From Bacteroidales bacterium (GTDB lineage: Bacteria > Bacteroidota > Bacteroidia > Bacteroidales > UBA932), in the NCBI GenBank assembly GCA_016295245.1, contig JAEDLO010000036.1:1-15385 (forward strand): 15,385 bases of DNA. The letters are read 5' to 3'. The notes beneath the pieces are model-generated. The model ran no database searches and was not told the origin of the DNA. It was given only the letters and a program-made list of their open reading frames with translations. Numbering within the stretch: position 1 is the stretch's first letter; each line of letters begins with the position of its first letter. The translations under genes were made by a program, and so were the position numbers. Shown here in pieces: positions 6,081 through 13,950 of this stretch.

Positions 6081-6878
6081 ATGGTCATCCTCATCACAGG
6101 AATAGGATCGGGCTTCGGCAAGCAGATGGCCCTGAGGCTGAGCGCCGACGGCCATAAGGTGTACGGCACTTTCAGGAGTGCTTCGGAGTTTATTCCTGGG
6201 GTGGAGTACATCCGCGCAGACGTGACCGACGATGAGGACTGCCGCAGGGCTGTCGAGACCGTCGTCATCAGGGAAGGACGCATCGATGTGTTCATCAACA
6301 ATGCCGGTATGGGCATTGGCGGCCCGCTGGAGTTCAGCTCCCTTGATGACGCCCGCAGACAGATGGATGTCAACTGGATGGGTATGGTGCGCTGCCTGCA
6401 CTTCGTCGTCCCGGTGATGAGGAAGCAGAGATGCGGCAAGATAATCTGCTTCAGCTCTATTGGCGGTCTTATCGGCCTTCCTTTCCAGGGGCTGTATTCG
6501 GCCTCGAAGTTTGCCATCGAAGGCTATTGCCAGGCCCTGCGCCTGGAGCTGATGGAGTTCGGAGTGAACGTGGTGGTAATCGAGCCGGGCGACTTCGCGA
6601 CCAACTTCACCGCCAAGCGCAAGTCGGTGGCGGATCCTCTGGCATACCAGACCTATAAGTGTTATGAGGCCAGCCTGAAAAGTATCGAGAAGGATGAATC
6701 CACGGGCCTGAAGCCCGAGTATCTGGCGAAGAAGATTTCCAGGATAGTGAGCAAGAAGCGGCCGGCTTATTCTTATATCATAGCCACCCCGCTCCAGAAG
6801 CTTTCGGTGCTGCTCAAGAGCATCCTGCCGGCGCGCTGGTTCGCCCTGATTTTGCGAATATACTACAAACTCATATGA
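6081..6878 (+). CDS. Short-chain dehydrogenase/reductase, candidate 3-ketosphinganine reductase
   Basis: A 265-residue classical SDR. Visible motifs are the TGxxxGxG cofactor loop (6-13), NNAG (73-76), catalytic Ser126, Tyr139 and Lys143 (YSASK), and PG at 169-170. Arg32 after the second strand hints at NADPH use. The last 27 residues are hydrophobic with basic residues, suggesting membrane association, which would suit a long-chain lipid substrate. It starts 3 nt after the spt stop and is therefore almost certainly co-translated with it; the reaction following SPT is reduction of 3-ketosphinganine to sphinganine by an SDR. In Bacteroides thetaiotaomicron this reductase has been reported at a locus (BT_0972) separate from spt. 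Substrate is inferred from context; SDR membership is certain. Confidence 0.85.
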   Translation: MVILITGIGSGFGKQMALRLSADGHKVYGTFRSASEFIPGVEYIRADVTDDEDCRRAVETVVIREGRIDVFINNAGMGIGGPLEFSSLDDARRQMDVNWMGMVRCLHFVVPVMRKQRCGKIICFSSIGGLIGLPFQGLYSASKFAIEGYCQALRLELMEFGVNVVVIEPGDFATNFTAKRKSVADPLAYQTYKCYEASLKSIEKDESTGLKPEYLAKKISRIVSKKRPAYSYIIATPLQKLSVLLKSILPARWFALILRIYYKLI

Positions 6879-9292
6879 TCAAACGCATAATCTTCGTCCT
6901 GTCTGCGATTTCCTTGAGCATAGGCGCACAGGCACAACGAAGCGAGACTCTTCTCCGCGACTGGGAATTCCACAAGGGAGAGGAGGCCGCATCGTGGCAA
7001 AAAGTTACCGTTCCGCACGACTGGGCCATCTACGGTCCTTTCGGTTATGACAATGACCTTCAGAATGTTGCCGTCACCCAGAACGGCGAAACCCAGGCCA
7101 GCCTCAAGACCGGGCGCACCGGAGGTCTTCCTTATGTGGGAGTAGGCTGGTACCGCACCAGCTTCCGCGTCCCGCAGGGCAAGAGTGCAACCCTGGTGTT
7201 TGACGGCGCTATGTCGGAGGCGCGGGTGTGGGTCAATGGCAGGCAGGCCATCTACTGGCCTTACGGCTATAATTCTTTTTATGTGGACATCACTTCCCTG
7301 CTCAAGCCGGAGGGGGACAATCTTCTGGAAGTGAGGCTTGAGAACAGGCCTAATTCTTCGCGCTGGTACCCGGGCGCCGGCCTGTACCGCAATGTCCACC
7401 TGCTTGTGACCGACCCCGTCCACGTCGATGTCTGGGGCGCGTATGTCACCACTCCGCACGTGGAGCGCGACTTCGCTTCCGTCAGGGTGCAGACCTCCAT
7501 CGCGGGCAATACGGGCGATATCGTGGCCACAACGCGCATCTTTTCGCCGCAGGGCGAGGAGCTTACTTCCATCAGCACCAGCGTGCGTCACGAGAGCATC
7601 ACCCAGGACCTGATAGTGGACAAGCCGGAGCTCTGGTCGCCGGAGTCTCCGTCGCTGTACACCGCCCGGACCACCCTGGTTTCCGCAGACGGCAGGGTGC
7701 TTGACGAGTATTCCACCCGCTTCGGCATACGCAGCGTTGAGTTTATCCCCCACAAGGGCTTCTTCCTCAACGGCGAAAAGCGTAAGTTCAAGGGTGTGTG
7801 CAACCACCACGACCTGGGCCCTCTGGGCGCGGCCGTGAATGTCTCCGCCCTGCGCCACCAGCTGCTCCTGCTCAAGGATATGGGCTGCGACGCCGTGCGC
7901 ACTTCCCACAATATGCCGGCTCCCGAGCTGGTGAGCCTTTGCGACGAGATGGGCTTTATGATGATGATTGAGCCTTTCGACGAGTGGGATGTGGCAAAGT
8001 GCAAGAACGGCTACCACCGCTTCTTCGCCGACTGGGCCGAGAAGGATATGGTCAATATGCTGCGCCAGTACCGCTCGCACCCGTCGGTGGTGCTCTGGAG
8101 TATTGGCAATGAGGTTCCGACCCAGGGCTCGCCTGAGGGTTATAAGGTTGCCGCCTTCCTGCAGGAGATCTGCCACAGGGAGGATCCTTCGCGCAAGGTG
8201 ACCTGCGGTATGGACCAGGTGAAGACGATACTCCACAACGGCTTCGGCGCCCTGATTGACGTGCCGGGTCTGAACTACCGCGACCACTATTATCTCGAGG
8301 CTTACGAGAAGCTTCCGCAGGGCTTCATCCTCGGTAGCGAGACGGCATCAACCTTCTCTTCAAGAGGAGTTTACAAGCTTCCAGCCCAGATGGATTTCAA
8401 CAAGAAGTACCCTGACCACCAGACTTCGAGCTATGACCTCGGAGCAGCGAGCTGGTCGAATATTCCGGATCTGGATTTCGCCCTGGCGGATGATTATCCC
8501 TGGACCCTCGGACAGTTTGTGTGGACGGGCTTCGACTACCTCGGAGAGCCAACTCCTTACGATACCAATGACTGGCCGAACCACTCTTCGATGTTCGGCA
8601 TCATCGACCTTGCGTCCATCCCTAAGGACCGCTTCTACCTCTACCGCAGCCAGTGGAACACCGAAGACCATACCCTCCATCTGCTTCCGCACTGGAACTG
8701 GAAGAAGGGCGACTCTCTGCCGGTTTTCGTCTATACCGACTATCCTCAGGCGGAGCTTTTCGTCAACGGCAGGAGTCTTGGCGTAAGGAGTTTCCAGGCC
8801 CCGGAGGAGAAGACTCTGGGAGGCCAGAAGGAGGCTGTATATCCTCGCTACAGGCTTGTCTGGGAGGATGTTGCGTTTGAGCCGGGCGAGCTTTGCGTGG
8901 TTGCCTATGACGCCGCCGGCAAGGAGGTCGCAAGGCAGTCGCGCCACACTGCGCTCAAGCCTCACCACCTCGAGTTCGAGACCATTGAGCCGGTCATCGA
9001 CGCCGATCCCGATGCGCTGAGCTACATAACCGTCAAGGTCGTGGACCGCTACGGCAGGCTCTGCCCGCAGGCAAGCAATCTGCTTAAGTTCAGCGTCAGC
9101 GGCGAGGGCGTCTTCCGCGCCTGCGCCAACGGTGACCCGACCTGTCTGGAGCTTTTCCACCTGCCTCAGATGCACGCCTTCAGCGGTATGCTGACCGTCA
9201 TCGTCCAGTCTAACGGAAAAGCCGGAGACATCAACCTTACGGTCGGTGGCTCCGGACTTAAAAGCGGCAGCTTTACGGTTCGCGCTGAATAA
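6875..9292 (+). CDS. Secreted glycoside hydrolase family 2 protein (beta-galactosidase-like)
   Basis: An 805-residue exported glycosidase. A signal peptide (about residues 1-20, ending in AQA, no lipobox) implies periplasmic or outer location. Domains in order: GH2 sugar-binding jelly roll (about 25-180), Ig-like domain (184-287), TIM barrel (290-600), a DUF4982-like domain with HWNWKKGD and LFVNGRSLG (600-690), and a C-terminal GH2 C5-type domain (700-805). The acid/base is Glu413 in WSIGNE and the likely nucleophile Glu489 in LGSET. The layout is typical of Bacteroidota beta-galactosidases, but GH2 also holds glucuronidases and mannosidases, so the sugar is not settled. The ATG overlaps the SDR stop (ATGA, 6875-6878), linking it to the sphingolipid operon; no SusC/SusD pair lies nearby, which is unusual for such an enzyme. 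Confidence 0.9.
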   Translation: MIKRIIFVLSAISLSIGAQAQRSETLLRDWEFHKGEEAASWQKVTVPHDWAIYGPFGYDNDLQNVAVTQNGETQASLKTGRTGGLPYVGVGWYRTSFRVPQGKSATLVFDGAMSEARVWVNGRQAIYWPYGYNSFYVDITSLLKPEGDNLLEVRLENRPNSSRWYPGAGLYRNVHLLVTDPVHVDVWGAYVTTPHVERDFASVRVQTSIAGNTGDIVATTRIFSPQGEELTSISTSVRHESITQDLIVDKPELWSPESPSLYTARTTLVSADGRVLDEYSTRFGIRSVEFIPHKGFFLNGEKRKFKGVCNHHDLGPLGAAVNVSALRHQLLLLKDMGCDAVRTSHNMPAPELVSLCDEMGFMMMIEPFDEWDVAKCKNGYHRFFADWAEKDMVNMLRQYRSHPSVVLWSIGNEVPTQGSPEGYKVAAFLQEICHREDPSRKVTCGMDQVKTILHNGFGALIDVPGLNYRDHYYLEAYEKLPQGFILGSETASTFSSRGVYKLPAQMDFNKKYPDHQTSSYDLGAASWSNIPDLDFALADDYPWTLGQFVWTGFDYLGEPTPYDTNDWPNHSSMFGIIDLASIPKDRFYLYRSQWNTEDHTLHLLPHWNWKKGDSLPVFVYTDYPQAELFVNGRSLGVRSFQAPEEKTLGGQKEAVYPRYRLVWEDVAFEPGELCVVAYDAAGKEVARQSRHTALKPHHLEFETIEPVIDADPDALSYITVKVVDRYGRLCPQASNLLKFSVSGEGVFRACANGDPTCLELFHLPQMHAFSGMLTVIVQSNGKAGDINLTVGGSGLKSGSFTVRAE

Positions 9293-9294
9293 GC

Positions 9295-10239
9295 CTATTT
9301 GGCTATGTTTTCACGCATATCCGTGTCAGCCTGGATGTTCTTGATTTTGTAATAATCCATAACGCCGAGATTTCCCTTGCGGAAGGCGTCGGCGATGGCG
9401 AGAGGGACCTGCGCTTCAGCTTCGATTACGCTGGCGCGGGCCTCTTGCGCTTTTGCCTTCATCTCTTGCTCGAGGGCTACCGCCATTGCGCGGCGCTCTT
9501 CGGCGCGGGCCTGCGCGATGTTCTTATCGGCCTCGCTCTGGTCCATCTGGAGGACGGCGCCGATGTTCTTGCCGACGTCGATGTCCGCGATGTCGATGGA
9601 GAGGATTTCGTAGGCGGTGCCTGCGTCCAGACCCTTGTTGAGCACGAGCTTGGAGATGCTGTCAGGGTTTTCGAGCACCTGCTTGTGGCTCTCGGACGAG
9701 CCGATTGAGGATACGATGCCCTCGCCTACGCGGGCCAGGATGGTCTCCTCGCCGGCGCCGCCGACAAGCTGCTTGATGTTGGCGCGCACGGTCACCCTCG
9801 CCTTGGCGATGAGCTGGATGCCGTCTTTGGCGACTGCGGTCACAGGAGGGGTGTTGATCACTTTAGGGTTGACCGACATCTGCACTGCCTCGAGCACGTC
9901 GCGGCCTGCGAGGTCGATTGCGGATGCCATCTTGAAGTCGAGGTTGATATTGGCCTTGTTGGCCGAGATGAGGGCCATCACTACGTTAGGAACGTTGCCC
10001 TTTGCGAGGTAGTGGGCTTCGAGCTCGTTGGCCTTGAGGCTGAGGCCCGCCTTGGTGCCTGTGATCAGCGCCATCACGATGGTCTTGGGGTTCACGCCTC
10101 TCCACCTCATAAGGACGAGCTGGACCAGAGGGATGTGGACACCCGAGAGGATGGCCTGGAACCAGAGTGCTACAGGGAAGAACCAGAGCACGATTATGAG
10201 GGTGATGATAACCCCCGCTACCCAGAAGATTGTGTTCAT
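9295..10239 (-). CDS. floA: Flotillin-like membrane-microdomain protein FloA
   Basis: A 314-residue FloA (UPF0365/YqfA) protein. An N-terminal hydrophobic hairpin or membrane segment (about residues 4-30) is followed by the conserved MRWRGVNPKTIV, GTKAGLSL, an SPFH-type domain with VTAVAKDGIQL and KARVTVRANI, then LEILSIDIADIDVG-type sequence and an Ala/Glu/Lys-rich coiled coil (about 240-285). Flotillin-like proteins oligomerise on the inner membrane and scaffold lipid microdomains that affect secretion and signalling. It begins 1 nt after the nfeD stop, the standard NfeD-FloA pairing. Its stop is only 2 nt from the stop of the convergent GH2 gene, leaving no room for a terminator between them, so the two transcripts probably overlap at their ends. 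Confidence 0.93.
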   Translation of the reverse strand: MNTIFWVAGVIITLIIVLWFFPVALWFQAILSGVHIPLVQLVLMRWRGVNPKTIVMALITGTKAGLSLKANELEAHYLAKGNVPNVVMALISANKANINLDFKMASAIDLAGRDVLEAVQMSVNPKVINTPPVTAVAKDGIQLIAKARVTVRANIKQLVGGAGEETILARVGEGIVSSIGSSESHKQVLENPDSISKLVLNKGLDAGTAYEILSIDIADIDVGKNIGAVLQMDQSEADKNIAQARAEERRAMAVALEQEMKAKAQEARASVIEAEAQVPLAIADAFRKGNLGVMDYYKIKNIQADTDMRENIAK

Positions 10240-10240
10240 A

Positions 10241-10711
10241 TTATTCGTTTGTTATTGGTTTTACTATCGCTTTGCCGTCTTCGATGCTGATTACCTCGAT
10301 AGGGGTGCCCGGGTCTATCATCTTGTTGTCGAAGGACTTGGCCTCGCAGTTGACGCTGCCGAAGCTGCCGGTGCCTATAGGGGCGAGCCTGGTGAGGGCG
10401 CTGCCGCGATCGCCGGGGTGCACGCTTTCAGCTACGACGTTGACTTTTGAATCAACCTCGGTCTTGAGTTCCAGACGCTTCCAGGTCTTGGCCCTCAGAA
10501 GGAGAACCAGGATGAGGACGACCAGTATGACGGTTCCGATGGTCACCCAGCGTCCGGCGACAGGACTCAGATATGCGAAGGAGTACCAGCAGGCGGCCGC
10601 AAAGGCGCCGAGGCTCAGGGCTCCGAAGATGCCTACGCCCGGAAGAAGGAAGGTTTCAATCAGCAAAAAGAGGATGCCGGCGAGAATTAATGTAGCTACA
10701 ATCCACCACAT
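10241..10711 (-). CDS. nfeD: NfeD family membrane protein
   Basis: A 156-residue short-form NfeD. Three hydrophobic segments (about 3-22, 26-47 and 55-73) are followed by a basic turn and a C-terminal OB-fold domain (about 95-150) with GDRGSALTRLAPIGTGSFG and a typical VISIEDGKAIVKP ending. This short form lacks the ClpP-like protease domain of long NfeD proteins. NfeD proteins are encoded with flotillin-type SPFH proteins and act with them in membrane organisation. Here floA follows after a single base, so they form one operon. The ATG at 10711 is preceded by an exact -7 box at 10748-10741. Confidence 0.9.
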   Translation of the reverse strand: MWWIVATLILAGILFLLIETFLLPGVGIFGALSLGAFAAACWYSFAYLSPVAGRWVTIGTVILVVLILVLLLRAKTWKRLELKTEVDSKVNVVAESVHPGDRGSALTRLAPIGTGSFGSVNCEAKSFDNKMIDPGTPIEVISIEDGKAIVKPITNE

Positions 10712-10740
10712 AGTGCAAAAGTTGTTGATTTATATCTTCG

Positions 10741-10748
10741 CAAACATA
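10741..10748 (-). promoter_or_regulatory. -7 box (TATGTTTG) of the nfeD-floA operon
   Basis: Read on the minus strand this is TATGTTTG, an exact TAnnTTTG match, about 30 nt before the nfeD ATG at 10711; predicted start near 10737. No convincing -33 TTTG is seen at 19-21 nt. Confidence 0.5.
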
Positions 10749-10788
10749 CAAAAAAAAGCCTTATGTTTCATTGTTTTGAGAAAAATAC

Positions 10789-10796
10789 TAACTTTG
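10789..10796 (+). promoter_or_regulatory. -7 box (TAACTTTG) of secDF
   Basis: TAACTTTG is an exact TAnnTTTG match. A TTTC at 10766-10769 lies 19 nt upstream as an imperfect -33 element. Predicted start is near 10800, giving a 34-nt leader before the ATG at 10834. It stands back to back with the nfeD box, 40 nt away. Confidence 0.6.
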
Positions 10797-10803
10797 CGAA
10801 CTA

Positions 10804-10824
10804 TTTTAGAAATATTGTCTAAAA
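10804..10824 (+). repeat. Perfect 7-bp inverted repeat in the secDF leader
   Basis: TTTTAGA (10804-10810) and TCTAAAA (10818-10824) are exact reverse complements around a 7-nt spacer, ending 9 nt before the secDF ATG and starting just after the predicted transcription start. It could be an operator for a dimeric repressor or a weak RNA hairpin near the ribosome site. The stem has only one G-C pair, so an RNA structure would be of low stability. Confidence 0.4.
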
Positions 10825-10833
10825 ATTATAATT

Positions 10834-13800
10834 ATGCAAAGTAAAGGTGCTATCAGATTTGTAGCAATCTGCCTTGTGCTCGCCTGCATCTGGCAGCTCT
10901 CTTTCACTGTCGTTTCCTCTATCCAGAGCGGAAAGGCAGACAAGAGGGCAGAGAAGGCCGTCGAGCTTTACAAGCAGAGCGCTGCATTCGCAAACATCCC
11001 GGAAGCGGACCGCGCTTTCGTCCTGGATTCACTCAGGAAGGTTGAGGCCCGCCGCTACACGGACTCAATCTCATCCGAGAAGGTATTTTTCGGATACACA
11101 TTCAAGAATGTTCAGAACAATGAGATCAACCTCGGTCTTGACCTTAAGGGTGGTATGAACGTTATGCTGCAGGTGCAGCTCGAGGACCTCGTAAGGGCTC
11201 TGTCAGGCAACAACCAGACCCCTGAGTTCCAGCGTGCCATCGCCCTTGCCAAGGAGCGCAGCGTGAACTCTCAGTCAGACTTCATAACCCTTTTCGGCGA
11301 GGCTTGGAAGGAAGTTACCGGAGGCCAGAGGCTCTCTCAGGTGTTCGGCACCTACGAGATGCGCGACCGCATCAAGCCTGAGTCAAGCGACGATGAGGTT
11401 CTTTCAGTGATCAAGGCTGAGGCCGAGAGCGCCGTTTCGAACTCTTTCAACGTGCTCCGCAACCGTATCGACCGCTTCGGTGTGACCCAGCCTTCTATCC
11501 AGAAGCTCGGCAACACCGGCCGCATCCTCGTCGAGCTGCCGGGCGTCAAGGAGCCTGAGCGTGTGCGCAAGCTCCTCCAGGGTACCGCATCCCTCGAGTT
11601 CTGGACCACCTTCGACAATCAGGAGATTTATCCTTACCTGATCGAGGCCAACAGGGTGCTCGCCCAGAGCGTCGCCATCGAGGAGGAAGAGACTCCTGCT
11701 GAGACCGCAGCTTCTGAGGAGAGCCTCGTAGAGCAGGAGATTAAGGCACAGGAAGCCGCTTCAGAGGAGGCTGAGCTAGAGAAATACAAGAAGGAAAACC
11801 CTCTCTTTGCAGTTCTCAGCCCATCCAACGCCAACGGCACCGCCTGCATCGGCTACGCTGCCGCTGCCGACACCGCCCTTGTCAACCAGCTCCTCAGGAA
11901 GAGCGAGGTTGCGTCCATCTTCCCTGCCGAGTTCCGCCCTATGTGGTCTGTGAAGCCTTCTACCTACTTCAACAGCGACAACATCTATGAGCTCGTCGCC
12001 ATCAAGGCTTCTTCACGTGACGGCAAGGCACCTCTGGACGGCGGCGTGGTTACCGACGCCCGCGTTTCTTACGACAACAACACTAATGGTGAGCCTAGCG
12101 TTTCGATGACTATGAACGCCGAGGGCGCCAACACCTGGGCACGCCTCACCAAGGAGAACATCGGCAAGCAGATCGCCATCGTTCTCGACGGCACCGTTTA
12201 CTCATATCCTACCGTTCAGTCGGAGATTACCGGCGGAAGCTCTTCAATCAGCGGCCACTTCGACGTAGAGGAGGCAACCGACCTTACCAACGTCCTGAAG
12301 TCAGGTAAGCTCCCTGCACCTGCCACCATCGTTCAGGAGCAGGTTGTAGGTCCTTCACTGGGTGCAGCTTCAATCCGCGCAGGTCTCATCTCATTCCTGA
12401 TTGCATTCTGCCTCGTGCTCCTCTATATGATATTCTTCTACAAGGGAGCAGGTCTTGCAGCTGACGTAGCCCTTATCACCAACGTCATCCTCCTTTTCGG
12501 TATCCTCGCAGCCTTCGGAGCAGTGCTCACCCTGCCTGGTATCGCAGGTCTCGTCCTGACCCTGGGTATGGCCGTGGATGCCAACGTGATTATCTATGAG
12601 CGTATCAAGGAAGAACTCAAGGCCGGCAAGGGCCTCGGAAAGGCTGTTCACGACGGTTACAACAACGCTTATTCAGCCATCATCGACGGTCAGGTGACCA
12701 CCTTGCTCACCGGTCTGGTTCTCTTCTTCTTCGGTTCAGGTCCTATCAAGGGCTTCGCAACCACCCTTATCATCGGTATCGTAACCTCGATGCTTACCGC
12801 CATCTTCGTTACCCGTCTGATTTTCGACGACCGCATCAGCAAGGGCAAGGGCATCAGCTTCGAGAACAACTGGACAAGCAACTTCCTGAAGAACACCCAT
12901 ATCGACTTCCTCGGCGCACGCAAGTGGTCTTACATCGTATCGGGTGCACTTATTCTCGTCGCTCTGGTTTCAATCTTCACCAAGGGCTTCACCTATGGTG
13001 TTGACTTCACCGGCGGCCGTACCTATGTGGTTCGCTTCGACAAGCCTGTCACCGCTGAGGAGGTTCGTACCGCTACCTTCAACGTGTTCAGCAACGCAGA
13101 AGAGGAGTCTTCTGTGGAGGTTAAGCAGTTCGGTGGCGAGAGCCAGATGAAGATTACCACCTCTTACAAGTACAAGGACGAGTCTTCAAGCGTTGACGCT
13201 GAGATTGAGTCTATGCTGTATGAGGCTCTCAAGGGCTTCTATGCTGAGGAGATAAGTCTCTCTGAGTTCACTTCAACCCTCGACAATCCTAACGGTATCA
13301 TTTCTTCCGACAAGGTCGGCGCTTCTATCGCAAATGACATCAAGCGCAACGCTATCATCTCCATCCTGCTTGCACTGCTTGTCATCTTCGCTTACATCGC
13401 CGTTCGTTTCAAGGGTTGGAACTGGGGTCTCGGTGGCGTGGTTTCACTTGCCCACACTGCCCTCATCCTCATCGGATTCTTCTCTCTGTTCAGCGGAATC
13501 CTGCCGTTCAACCTTGACGTTGACCAGACCTTCATCGCTGCCATCCTGACCATCATCGGTTACGCTATCAACGATAACGTGGTTATCTTCGACCGTATCC
13601 GTGAGAATCTCCAGATGCACCCTAACGATGACTTCAAGTCAACTGTCAACAAGTCTCTCAACGCAACCCTCACACGTACTGTAAACACCTCAGTATCAAC
13701 CCTCCTCCCTATGCTTGCAATCGCAATCTTCGGTGGTGAGTCGATCAGGGGTCTGTCAGTTGCCCTCTGCCTCGGTATCCTTATCGGTACCTACGCTTCG

Positions 13801-13878
13801 ATTATGATCGGTACTCCGATTATGTTCGACGCCGAGATGGCAGCTCGCAAGAAGGCTGCAAAGAAGATCAAGAAGTAA
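10834..13878 (+). CDS. secDF: Protein translocase subunit SecDF (fused)
   Basis: A 1014-residue fusion of SecD and SecF, the inner-membrane proton-driven RND-type partner of SecYEG that pulls exported proteins across. SecD half: an N-terminal membrane segment (about 7-30), GLDLKGG (101-107), a large periplasmic P1 region, then a membrane bundle (about 513-665) with the conserved VDANVIIYERIKEE (581-594). SecF half: a membrane segment (about 698-716), VDFTGG (723-728), and a bundle (about 838-995) with INDNVVIFDRIRENL (912-926). Fusion and length are usual for Bacteroidota. A Glu/Ala-rich insert at about 283-321 interrupts P1 and looks like a flexible linker. A Lys-rich tail ends the protein, and TAA is followed directly by TAG. 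Its T-ending codons (for example TCT, CCT, GTT) are commoner than in the genes upstream, consistent with high expression. Confidence 0.97.
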   Translation: MQSKGAIRFVAICLVLACIWQLSFTVVSSIQSGKADKRAEKAVELYKQSAAFANIPEADRAFVLDSLRKVEARRYTDSISSEKVFFGYTFKNVQNNEINLGLDLKGGMNVMLQVQLEDLVRALSGNNQTPEFQRAIALAKERSVNSQSDFITLFGEAWKEVTGGQRLSQVFGTYEMRDRIKPESSDDEVLSVIKAEAESAVSNSFNVLRNRIDRFGVTQPSIQKLGNTGRILVELPGVKEPERVRKLLQGTASLEFWTTFDNQEIYPYLIEANRVLAQSVAIEEEETPAETAASEESLVEQEIKAQEAASEEAELEKYKKENPLFAVLSPSNANGTACIGYAAAADTALVNQLLRKSEVASIFPAEFRPMWSVKPSTYFNSDNIYELVAIKASSRDGKAPLDGGVVTDARVSYDNNTNGEPSVSMTMNAEGANTWARLTKENIGKQIAIVLDGTVYSYPTVQSEITGGSSSISGHFDVEEATDLTNVLKSGKLPAPATIVQEQVVGPSLGAASIRAGLISFLIAFCLVLLYMIFFYKGAGLAADVALITNVILLFGILAAFGAVLTLPGIAGLVLTLGMAVDANVIIYERIKEELKAGKGLGKAVHDGYNNAYSAIIDGQVTTLLTGLVLFFFGSGPIKGFATTLIIGIVTSMLTAIFVTRLIFDDRISKGKGISFENNWTSNFLKNTHIDFLGARKWSYIVSGALILVALVSIFTKGFTYGVDFTGGRTYVVRFDKPVTAEEVRTATFNVFSNAEEESSVEVKQFGGESQMKITTSYKYKDESSSVDAEIESMLYEALKGFYAEEISLSEFTSTLDNPNGIISSDKVGASIANDIKRNAIISILLALLVIFAYIAVRFKGWNWGLGGVVSLAHTALILIGFFSLFSGILPFNLDVDQTFIAAILTIIGYAINDNVVIFDRIRENLQMHPNDDFKSTVNKSLNATLTRTVNTSVSTLLPMLAIAIFGGESIRGLSVALCLGILIGTYASIMIGTPIMFDAEMAARKKAAKKIKK

Positions 13879-13897
13879 TAGCAAAAAACTTGATACG

Positions 13898-13938
13898 AAA
13901 AAGAGGGTAGTCTGAAGGCTATCCTCTTTTTCTTTTTT
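13898..13938 (+). terminator. Intrinsic terminator of secDF
   Basis: A 13-bp stem (13898-13910 with 13919-13931, one G-T wobble) closes an 8-nt loop and runs into a T-rich tract to 13938. It lies 20 nt after the secDF stop. This is the strongest terminator in the window. Its T-tract runs directly into the predicted dnaE -7 box. Confidence 0.85.
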
Positions 13939-13945
13939 ATATTTG
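13938..13945 (+). promoter_or_regulatory. -7 box (TATATTTG) of dnaE, predicted leaderless
   Basis: TATATTTG is an exact TAnnTTTG match that shares its first T with the end of the secDF terminator T-tract and ends 5 nt before the dnaE ATG (13951). Transcription would start near 13949, giving a leader of about 2 nt. No good -33 TTTG is seen; the corresponding DNA is the terminator stem. Confidence 0.5.
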
Positions 13946-13950
13946 CATCT

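Noticed and set aside
6863..8287. 474-codon minus-strand open frame
   Set aside because: Antisense to the GH2 gene, whose signal peptide, domains and catalytic motifs are unmistakable.
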